This document shows positions 1 through 7,039 of a stretch of DNA of 64,000 bases, piece by piece. Position 1 is the stretch's first letter, and each line of letters opens with the position of its first letter. The position numbers and the translations under genes are program-made. This stretch comes from Bin5 sp034428435. GTDB lineage: Bacteria; Chloroflexota; Anaerolineae; Caldilineales; Caldilineaceae. The notes beneath the pieces are model-generated. The model made no database searches. It saw only the letters and a list, made by a program, of their open reading frames with translations, and was not told the origin of the DNA. The stretch is from positions 21,419 through 85,418 of the forward strand of contig DAOUHY010000113.1 of NCBI GenBank assembly GCA_034428435.1, written 5' to 3'.

Positions 1-2
1 GT

Positions 3-1073
3 TGGACTGGAATCCCGGTCATGGACCTGCTTGAAGAGGAGATGGACAAGCTGCTACGCATGGAAGACTTCCTTCGCCAGCGCATTATTGGGCAAGAGAG
101 AGCCATCGAAGCGGTCAGCGATGCCATCCGCCGCGCCCGCAGTGGCCTGAAAGACCCTCGCCGCCCCATTGGCACTTTCCTCTTCCTCGGACCCACAGGT
201 ATTGGCAAGACTGAACTGGCCAAGGTTTTGGCCGCCTTCCTCTTCGACAGCGAAGACGCTCTTCTGAGAGTCGATATGAGCGAATATCGCGAAGGACATA
301 CTGTCAGCAAGCTATTCGGCGCGCCCCCGGGGTATGTAGGTTACGAGCAGGGAGGACAGCTTACCGAACAGGTACGACGACGTCCCTATCAGGTGTTGCT
401 CTTCGACGAGATCGAAAAGGCCCACCCGGAGGTATGGAACACGCTTCTCCAGATCATGGACGACGGTCACATGACCGACGGCCAGGGACGAACCGTCAAC
501 TTCCGAAACACGGTCGTCATCATGACCAGCAACGTCGGCGCCGACTCGATCAAGCGCGGCCCCTTGGGTTTTGCCACACCTGAACTGGATGAAAGCGCGA
601 TTGCCCAGGGAGAATACAGTAAGGAGATGAAGAGGCTATTCCGCCCCGAATTCCTCAATCGCATCGACGAGACAATTATTTTCGATTCGCTGACCAGGGA
701 AAACGTCCGCGATATCGTCTCTCTGCTGATGGAAGAGATCGCACAACGCCTCGACGAAATCGGCATCACCATAGAAATGACCGAAGAGGCCCGCGATCAT
801 CTCGCCGACACAGGCTACCACGCGGAATACGGTGCCAGGCCTCTGCGCAGGCTTCTCCAAAAGCGAGTCGAGAATGAACTCAGCAAACGCCTTCTGCGCG
901 CTGAATACAAGACGGGTGACGAAGTTCTTATTGACTTCGCCGCCGAGGAGGATGGAGGCGAGGAGAAGCTGGTCTTCGTGCGCAGGGAACCGGAGCCGAT
1001 TGCGGTTGAGTGGTCGCGGGGAACACAGGCTGAAGCCGGTCCTGGGCGGGAAAGTCAGGGTTCGCAGGAATGA
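3..1073 (+). CDS. clpC: ClpC-type AAA+ unfoldase, C-terminal part (cut by left edge)
   Basis: ATP-dependent Hsp100 unfoldase that would feed substrates to ClpP or remodel aggregates in the cytoplasm. Only the second AAA+ module is present. The frame is open to the left edge and begins with the linker W-T-G-I-P-V, so the gene starts outside the window and the ATG at 21 is internal. Walker A GPTGIGKT lies near nt 189-212, Walker B 'LLFDEIEKAHPE' near 391-420, and sensor 1 'IMTSNVGAD' and the arginine-rich 'FRPEFLNRID' follow. The phrases 'RRARSGLKDPRRPIG' and 'TSNVGADSIKR' are more like ClpC than ClpB, but without the N domain and middle domain the choice is an inference. The C-terminal tail is short and charged. 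The next gene starts 23 nt downstream. Confidence 0.9.
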   Translation, partial: WTGIPVMDLLEEEMDKLLRMEDFLRQRIIGQERAIEAVSDAIRRARSGLKDPRRPIGTFLFLGPTGIGKTELAKVLAAFLFDSEDALLRVDMSEYREGHTVSKLFGAPPGYVGYEQGGQLTEQVRRRPYQVLLFDEIEKAHPEVWNTLLQIMDDGHMTDGQGRTVNFRNTVVIMTSNVGADSIKRGPLGFATPELDESAIAQGEYSKEMKRLFRPEFLNRIDETIIFDSLTRENVRDIVSLLMEEIAQRLDEIGITIEMTEEARDHLADTGYHAEYGARPLRRLLQKRVENELSKRLLRAEYKTGDEVLIDFAAEEDGGEEKLVFVRREPEPIAVEWSRGTQAEAGPGRESQGSQE

Positions 1074-1095
1074 CATTCTCTCACTTGCGCCACCC

Positions 1096-1755
1096 ATGAC
1101 ATTCGATACCTGTAGCGGTCCTGAACGTCAGTTCAGATGCCCTGCCTATCGCATCGAAACAGAGCGTGCTGTCGTGCGCTGCTGGCATCCAACCGACGCC
1201 GAAATCCTGTTGCACGCGGTAACACAGAGCGTCGACCATTTGCGGGAGTGGATGCCCTGGGCGAAGAACGAACCGTCGACGCTTGAAGAGAAGATAGATC
1301 TCCTACGAAATTGGCGCGCCGAATTCGATCAGGATATCGACTACACCTATGGGATTTTCTCGACGGACGAGGAGGAGGTCTGGGGCGGCACCGGGTTACA
1401 CAAACGCCTGACCGGAAACGCTCTTGAAATTGGGTATTGGATTCGGGGAGACCTGATCAATCGGGGGCTCGCAACCGAAATATCGGCTGCTCTGACGAAA
1501 GTAGCCTTCGCGGTCAACAAAGTAGATCGTGTCGAAATTCACTGTGACCCGGCGAACGTTCGCAGCGCCGCCATCCCACGCAAACTGGGATTCGCGCAGG
1601 AGGCGTTGCTCCGCCGTCGTGCCCTGGGCACTGATGGCTCCCCTGTCGACACGATGATCTGGACTCTCTTCCTCGACCAGCTTAAAGATTCCCCTGTGGC
1701 CAAATCTCAAGTCAGGGCATTTGACGTCCTCGGAAGCGAATTTCATTTCGCCTGA
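1096..1755 (+). CDS. GNAT-family N-acetyltransferase (RimJ/RimL-like)
   Basis: Predicted acetyl-CoA dependent N-acetyltransferase of the RimJ/RimL group, about 219 residues. The N-terminal strand 'IETERAVVRCWHPTDAE', the tryptophan 'LREWMPWA', the 'EIGYWIRGDLINRGLATE' segment (acetyl-CoA pyrophosphate loop region) and 'DPANVRSAAIPRKLGF' are the usual landmarks of this family. The frame is open further upstream inside clpC, but the ATG at 1096 gives the normal family length. It lies 23 nt after clpC in the same direction and may be co-transcribed. The substrate cannot be told from the sequence: ribosomal proteins, small amines or antibiotics are all possible. Confidence 0.85.
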   Translation: MTFDTCSGPERQFRCPAYRIETERAVVRCWHPTDAEILLHAVTQSVDHLREWMPWAKNEPSTLEEKIDLLRNWRAEFDQDIDYTYGIFSTDEEEVWGGTGLHKRLTGNALEIGYWIRGDLINRGLATEISAALTKVAFAVNKVDRVEIHCDPANVRSAAIPRKLGFAQEALLRRRALGTDGSPVDTMIWTLFLDQLKDSPVAKSQVRAFDVLGSEFHFA

Positions 1756-2470
1756 GTCGTAACCAACTTTGTTCTGAAACAAACCCGGGAATCCGGAGGC
1801 TGGCGTCTCACTTTGGCGTCCATCACACCATCAAATTAGCAGCAGAAATCACGTAGAGCGCAACCTTGTCGGTTAAACCCAAGGCCTGGCCCCGGCTGCA
1901 TTCGCCGACAACGAGGCCAACATCACCTACCGGAAGCCGCAGATCAGCCACTGCGCCAGTCTGGACGGCGTCAATGAACAGACGAAACCAGGTTTCGTCA
2001 TCAGCCCTTGACAGAACGTTCCGCCATCCGCTGGACAGCCCATTCGTCCTCATCCAGGGCCGGACCGCTCACCGCGCGCCCTTTTCGGTCAGCTTTGCCT
2101 GAAACTCCTCCTCGTTGTCGACCTTGAAATTGCAAGAGTTTGCGGCATACTGAAAACGGACAGACAACCCGCAGTACGCCCCGGGCAAACGGCTCCGTCG
2201 AGGCCAGCAGAAGGTCGGCATCCGTTTTGACTGCGTGCGGGTTTGGCTGGCTGAGCCTTGCCAACACACGGTCCCCGGGTTGTGATACTTGCATTGGAAA
2301 TAGGTCTCCCACAGAGCCCTGGTCCGATTCTTCGTTGCTGCGGACTGGAAAAAACATGGTCTGTTTCGCCCATCTGACTATTTTTCGGCGGCAGTTCAAT
2401 TCCCGGTCCGGAAACGCGTGGCTCGACTCCGAGCCAGTTATAGCCCGCCGGCTGGCAACACTCGACTCTT
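1756..2470. other. Intergenic stretch with no recognisable gene
   Basis: About 0.7 kb between the acetyltransferase and the first intergenic repeat. Short open frames occur on both strands. Minus-strand pieces near 1823-2053 and 2069-2373 look faintly protein-like (acidic 'VDNEEEFQAKLTEKGAR' and 'DDETWFRLFIDAV'), but they lie in different frames. This could be a decayed gene; I could not identify a family, and no intact gene is claimed. Confidence 0.4.
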
Positions 2471-2880
2471 TCAATCTGGGGTAACTGCTAAGCCATGTTC
2501 TGTGTGGGCTGTGTGCGGTCTGTCTGGGGGAAGGTACCGTGAGTATTTGTGTAGTGGGCTTGCGATGGTCATAGCGGTGAACGTTGGGTGTGTATGGGAG
2601 TCGCCTCGCCTGTCTTGCCTGCGCTGGCACATACTTGGAATCTGCCACGATGCGGGGTTGGGGGGTAAGCCCGGCCGCAGCGGGTCGTCAAGGTCATATT
2701 GCCACGCATTCGCTGCGGCGGGGGTTTTAGGAGAGGGGGCGTTGCGGGGGCGGAGCCCCCGCACAAGGGAGGGCCGAATAGGCCCGACCGCCCAAATGCG
2801 AGGAGAGAGGGGAGAGGAGTGAGAAAAACCTGCGCTCGCCGCGTCCAGCGTCACGCACTGAATGAGGCTTAGTAGTTGCA
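2471..2880 (+). repeat. Intergenic repeat, flank family A, copy 1
   Basis: First of four related intergenic repeats. It shares about 400 bp with 54864-55295 by eye: the left flank 'AAGCCATGT.CTGTGTG', the block around 2565-2605 ('GATGGTCATAGC.GTGAACG') and the right flank around 2815-2870. The 65-bp core (about 2729-2793) is also found at 12036 and 47036. The core has a perfect hairpin GCGGGGGCGGAGCCCCCGC (2744-2762) and a second stem GGGCC-GAATA-GGCCC (2771-2785). The repeat ends only 8 bp from the 3' end of the minus-strand subtilase gene. No transposase frame or clear terminal inverted repeats were seen. Apparent frames inside it are artefacts of its GC-rich composition. Confidence 0.85.
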
Positions 2881-2887
2881 ATCTGGG

Positions 2888-4189
2888 TTAAATTAGCCTG
2901 AGCAATTTCAGTGGGGCCGCCATACAGCCGATCGGCGGACTTGGGCTGGGAGAGGGAGGAGACGGGACGGGAAGAGATGGCTTGTGCGGCGGCGGTTGCT
3001 CGCCGGATTCCGCGTACTGCACCGCCGTCAAGGCATCTACGCGGCCATCGCCTTGAATATACTTGTCGGTTTCGGTCTGGTCATACTCGGAACTGTTGAT
3101 ATCGACACTCGTGGCCATCAGCATCTTCTTGATTTCGGCCGGGCCAAGGCCTGTGTCGGCCCTAAGCATCAGGGCGACCAAACCAGCCACGTGGGGCGTA
3201 GCCATACTCGTGCCGCTGGCAGTTGTGTAGTGATCGTCTACCACCTGCCCAACCGAAGTCCCTGCTGCGCGTGCTGCCACAATTCTGCTGCCAGGTGCGA
3301 CGACATCCGGTTTCACCCGCCCGTCTGCGGTAGGCCCCCGGCTGCTGAAGCGAGCCACACTGTCCTGGTCGTTGGACGCGCCAACAGTAATTACCTTCTC
3401 AGCCGCCCCGGGGCTGCCGATCGTACTCTGACGCGGCCCGCTGTTCCCCGCGGCAACAATCATAATCTTGCCCATATCTACGATGGCGTTACACATCGTG
3501 CTGAGCGCATCCGAGCCGTCGCTGCTGCCCCTGCTGCCAAGTGACAGATTCAAGACATCAGCTCCATTCTGAGCGGCCCACTCCAGGCCTGCCATGACAT
3601 TGCTCATACGGCCGCTGCCGTTGTCTGCGAGTGCTTTCGCCGCCATGATCGTCGCTCCCGGAGCAACGCCGATGTACTTTCCGCCGCTGGCCGCACCAGT
3701 TCCTGCCGCGGTGGAGGCAACATGGGTACCGTGTCCGTTGCCGTCAACAGCCGATCCCTTTCCGCTGAAATCAGCAGTCAGCCCAACCCGACCGGCAAAG
3801 TCCGGGTGCGTCGCGTCGATTCCCGTGTCAACAATGCAGATCGTGACCCCTTCCCCGTCATTTCCCAGCTGTTCCCAGACTTGAGGCGCCCTGATATGTG
3901 GAGTTGAAACGTCCAATAGAATGTGTACAGGCTCATCCAGCCAGATCTCCGCAACATCGTCCGAATCCGTCAGTTCGTCCAACGCCGGCGCTGTAAGAGT
4001 GAGGGCCGTCGCCGTTATCAGTCTGAACTCTTGATTGACCTTGATTGTGCCCGCGCCTGCGGCCAGCCTGCCAATACTCCGTTGACCGCCATCGGAATGA
4101 AATCTGACAATCACCTGCACATCTTCACTGGCCAATCGGGCCTGTTCAACTGCGTCCCGAACATGGGCGGAGATTTTCTCCGAATACAT
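2888..4189 (-). CDS. Subtilisin-like serine protease (S8 family)
   Basis: Subtilase of 433 residues with a complete catalytic set: Asp121 in 'IVDTGID', His153 in 'GNGHGTHVAST', the oxyanion Asn249 in 'VAAGNSG' and Ser328 in 'ASGTSMATPHVAG'. Residues about 23-92 form an inhibitor-I9-like propeptide ('VQVIVRF...VAEIWLDEPV') that normally chaperones folding and is then cleaved. There is no obvious signal peptide, so the enzyme may be intracellular or use another export route. After the catalytic domain there is a Pro/Ser-rich tail (about 396-421) and a short hydrophobic end. The start ATG has GGAGG-like sequence upstream. A separate small gene 0.3 kb upstream (4507-4782) encodes a protein resembling the propeptide alone. 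Confidence 0.93.
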   Translation of the reverse strand: MYSEKISAHVRDAVEQARLASEDVQVIVRFHSDGGQRSIGRLAAGAGTIKVNQEFRLITATALTLTAPALDELTDSDDVAEIWLDEPVHILLDVSTPHIRAPQVWEQLGNDGEGVTICIVDTGIDATHPDFAGRVGLTADFSGKGSAVDGNGHGTHVASTAAGTGAASGGKYIGVAPGATIMAAKALADNGSGRMSNVMAGLEWAAQNGADVLNLSLGSRGSSDGSDALSTMCNAIVDMGKIMIVAAGNSGPRQSTIGSPGAAEKVITVGASNDQDSVARFSSRGPTADGRVKPDVVAPGSRIVAARAAGTSVGQVVDDHYTTASGTSMATPHVAGLVALMLRADTGLGPAEIKKMLMATSVDINSSEYDQTETDKYIQGDGRVDALTAVQYAESGEQPPPHKPSLPVPSPPSPSPSPPIGCMAAPLKLLRLI

Positions 4190-4506
4190 TGACCAAACTC
4201 CTCCTCAAAAAACCTTGCCCACGTCCGGCAAGACAGTCAAGGCAGTGCCTCGATTCAATTGGCGTGTTGCAGCCATTGCCTGCATGCAGCACGCTGCCTT
4301 TCCAGAGACGCAATTGTCCTGGAGGCTGATTTCCTTGTCTCTTCGTTGGTCAACAGATGCGCAGCGGCAGCCGTTAAGCTGGAGACAGACCTTGCAGGAG
4401 CCAATAGCTAAGGTGAGTCAATACTCGAAGGGGAAAAGCACACACGCGGGGCGTTGGCCGTATCTGCCAGATACGTCACCGCGACCTGACCCACTCTGGG
4501 TGATGA
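4190..4506. other. Gap between propeptide-like gene and subtilase, with a 15-bp palindrome
   Basis: No gene is seen. It contains GTATCTG-C-CAGATAC at 4460-4474, a perfect 7-bp inverted repeat with a one-base centre that could be a repressor operator for the minus-strand subtilase. No convincing promoter or terminator was identified. Confidence 0.4.
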
Positions 4507-4782
4507 CTATTGCTTCATCGTTTGAACCGTGCCGTCCTCTTCGACCCTGTCGAGCCAGGCCTCTTCGGCCAAAGCCTGAAGTCCGCGTGCAGGACCGCTC
4601 ACCGCATAACAGGGAATGATCGAAGTCTCGTGCCGCACGACATATCCTGCCCTCTCTATTGCGGCGATCTGCGCCGGCCCGGTTTCACTGACGTGCAAAA
4701 GCAGAAAGATCGTCTCACCCGGGGCGCCCTCCATCCGTCTCTGAAGAGCGAGAGGGATTTTCTCGTGACCTTCGTTTGACAT
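4507..4782 (-). CDS. Small stand-alone propeptide/I9-inhibitor-like protein
   Basis: Predicted 91-residue protein. The stretch from about residue 24 ('TIFLLLHVSE...') through 'IERAGYVVRHETSIIP' to 'LAEEAWLDRVEEDG' follows the same beta-alpha-beta-beta-alpha-beta pattern as the propeptide of the neighbouring subtilase: strand, helix, 'AG.(I/V)...', alternating strand, helix, then 'V..(I/W)..D/E'. It has no protease domain and no signal peptide. It is on the same strand as the subtilase and 317 nt upstream of it, so it may act in trans as an intramolecular-chaperone-like partner or inhibitor. The fold assignment is inference from pattern, not from a database hit. The ribosome site before the ATG is weak. 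Confidence 0.6.
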   Translation of the reverse strand: MSNEGHEKIPLALQRRMEGAPGETIFLLLHVSETGPAQIAAIERAGYVVRHETSIIPCYAVSGPARGLQALAEEAWLDRVEEDGTVQTMKQ

Positions 4783-4890
4783 CTCTTGGTCGTTATCTCC
4801 GCGAAGATAGTTACTCTAACTCTATCAGTATTGCCACATCGTACCGAACTTGGCAAACCTCGATTGCATACCCATAAAGTGCCGGTCAGG

Positions 4891-6492
4891 TTACGTCAGA
4901 TAATCGTAGGCAATTAGTGTAAGGAACTCAACGAAATCGTCTGTCAAAATGAGCTTGTCCAGAATCTCTCCCGCCTCCTCAAGACGCCCAGGACCGAATT
5001 CGCCAAGTCTCTTCAGCTCCTCCTCACGGATTTGCTCGTACAGCCCACGCGTGACCGGCCTCCCGTCATCCAGTTTCGCACTGTGCCGGATCCACTGCCA
5101 GATCTGTGAACGTGAAATCTCGGCTGTGGCCGCATCCTCCATTAGATTGTAGATCGCCGCGGCGCCGACACCCAGCAACCACGCGTTCAGATACTGAAGT
5201 GCAACATCGACATTCGTTCGGAGCCCGCTTTCCGTAATCGTGCCCCCCGGAACGCCGACATCCAAGATCTGCTCCGCCGTTACCGAAACATCTTCTCTCA
5301 TCTTGTGCTTCTGGTGCGGCGCGCCGCCGGTCGCTTCTTCGAAAATCATCCGCGCTAGCGGTACAAGGTCAGGATGTGCGACCCAGGTCCCGTCGCAACC
5401 GTCTCCGGATTCACGCACCTTGTCCGCCCTCACCTTTGTCAGGGCCTCCTCATTGACCGCGGGATCCCGCCGACTCGGTATGAAAGCGGCCATGCCGCCA
5501 ATCGCATGTGCGCCCCGTTTATGGCAAGTGCGCACCAGAAGTTCCGTGTATGCGCGCATAAACGGTGTCGTCATCGTAACCTGCGCCCTCTCCGGCAGCA
5601 CGGTGTCAGGACTGTCGCGGAACTTCTTTATTGCGCTGAAAATATAGTCCCATCTTCCCGCATTCAGTCCCGCCGAATAGTCTCGCAGTTCGTAGAGGAT
5701 TTCCTCCATCTCCAGCGCAGCCAGAATTGTCTCGATCAGAACAGTCGCTCGGAATGAGCCGTGAGGAATCCCCAACGCCTCTTCGGCGTGCGCGAACACC
5801 TCTGCCCACAACCGAGCCTCAAGATGGCTCTCCAACTTGGGCAGATAAAAGTAGCACGAGCTGCCCCGCCGCTGCCGCTCAGCCGCGTTGTGAAAGACAT
5901 ACAGACCCACGTCGAACAGACTGGCCGAAATCGGTTCTCCGTCCACCAAGATGTTTTTCTCCACCAGGTGCCAGCCTCGCGGCCGGACTAGCAGCGTCGC
6001 AATTTCATCATTGAGTTCGTAAACCCGCCCCCTGGCCTCGTCCTCCAACCGGATCGTTCCCCGCACGGCGTCATAGAGGTTCAGCTGCCCTTCCACACAG
6101 TTCGCCCACGTTGGCGAGTTTGCATCCTCGAAATCTGCCATAAACACATCCGCGCCCGAATTCAGTGCATTGATCACCATCTTTCGATCGACCGGCCCCG
6201 TGATCTCGGCCCAGCGCCGCTGCAGGTCGTCGGGCGTATCGGCCACCTGCCATTCGCCGTTGCGAACCTCCTCAGTCTCAGCCAAGAAGCCAGGCGATTC
6301 GCCTGCGTCAATTCGAGCCTGCCGCGCCGCCCGTGCTGCCAGCAGTTCCTGGCGCCGAGCATCAAACTTCCGGTGCAGTTCTGCGACAAACGCCAGCGAA
6401 TCGTCCGTCAGTATCTCTTCAGATGCAGGAAGAGAATCGCCAACTACCTGCACGTCCACCTGGTTTCCCACGCGTTCATTCTCCCGTGACAT
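4891..6492 (-). CDS. aceB: Malate synthase A
   Basis: Condenses glyoxylate with acetyl-CoA to give malate, the second step of the glyoxylate bypass. At 533 residues it is the length of the malate synthase A class. Landmarks are 'NSGADVFMADFEDANSPTW', 'LLVRPRGWHLVEKNI' carrying the catalytic Arg, 'ILIETILAALEMEEILYELR' (acidic metal-binding region), 'GRWDYIFS' and the C-terminal 'LEEAGEILDKLIL' helix. The ATG at 6492 was chosen because AAGGAG sits 6 nt before it; a TTG one codon upstream is less likely. A sigma70-like promoter lies 43 nt upstream. Isocitrate lyase is not in the window, so the bypass partner must be elsewhere, or glyoxylate comes from another route such as glycolate. Confidence 0.95.
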   Translation of the reverse strand: MSRENERVGNQVDVQVVGDSLPASEEILTDDSLAFVAELHRKFDARRQELLAARAARQARIDAGESPGFLAETEEVRNGEWQVADTPDDLQRRWAEITGPVDRKMVINALNSGADVFMADFEDANSPTWANCVEGQLNLYDAVRGTIRLEDEARGRVYELNDEIATLLVRPRGWHLVEKNILVDGEPISASLFDVGLYVFHNAAERQRRGSSCYFYLPKLESHLEARLWAEVFAHAEEALGIPHGSFRATVLIETILAALEMEEILYELRDYSAGLNAGRWDYIFSAIKKFRDSPDTVLPERAQVTMTTPFMRAYTELLVRTCHKRGAHAIGGMAAFIPSRRDPAVNEEALTKVRADKVRESGDGCDGTWVAHPDLVPLARMIFEEATGGAPHQKHKMREDVSVTAEQILDVGVPGGTITESGLRTNVDVALQYLNAWLLGVGAAAIYNLMEDAATAEISRSQIWQWIRHSAKLDDGRPVTRGLYEQIREEELKRLGEFGPGRLEEAGEILDKLILTDDFVEFLTLIAYDYLT

Positions 6493-6537
6493 CAAGCACT
6501 CCTTTTGTGAAAGGGAAGAGGTAAGAGGTACTAGACA

Positions 6538-6566
6538 AGCATACTAATATCACAGAAACTCGTCAA
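6538..6566 (-). promoter_or_regulatory. Predicted promoter for aceB
   Basis: On the minus strand TTGACG (6566-6561), a 17-nt spacer, then TATGCT (6543-6538). It matches sigma70-type elements at 5/6 and 4/6 positions and lies about 45 nt before the aceB start. Confidence 0.5.
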
Positions 6567-7039
6567 CACTGTCCGAGGCAATTTAACCTGCATGCTCCCG
6601 GATTCCATTCCGGAAAACTGACTGCGATTTTTACGCGTTCCGCAACACTTCACTACCCTCAATATTCGCCCAGGGGGCGATCATGTAACCACCGACCACT
6701 TCCACGGCTGTTCTGGGCGATTCGGCTTCCGTGCCCTCCTGTGCGAGGGCGCCACCCCACAAAGCGTCTCGTCAGATACCCCCGGCACCGAGTATACGCT
6801 CAGTGCAACCATGGCTTCCTGCGGCCCAACGCTCTGCCCTAACCCAAACAGTGGACGCGGCGGCAGGGGCAAGCCTTGCGGCGAATCTGTACCTCTCCAA
6901 GATTAGGGCAAACACTATCAGCCACCTTGCCATGCCTGAACTCCTGACCTTCCTCACCGCAAGTATGGACTGCCATATGCTACCTTCTTGGCCATATCAA
7001 ACTCTGTCGCTTACACTGGTTTTCTGTACTCCCATACAG
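6567..7039. other. Divergent intergenic region
   Basis: About 0.47 kb between divergent aceB and the PEP-utilising enzyme. The frame of the downstream gene is open through much of it, but the translation is not protein-like (no family similarity, many Ser/Thr/Pro) before the ATG at 7040. No RNA gene or repeat was recognised. Confidence 0.4.

Noticed and set aside
2001..2648. A 215-codon minus-strand open frame overlapping the first repeat
   Set aside because: Its translation runs through the repeat flanks, has no domain-like pattern, and part of it reappears as low-similarity frames in repeat copy 4, so it is a by-product of the repeat's base composition.
6731..7039. N-terminal extension of the PEP-utilising enzyme by about 100 codons
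   Set aside because: Family similarity begins after residue about 30 of the shorter version, and the extension has atypical composition.
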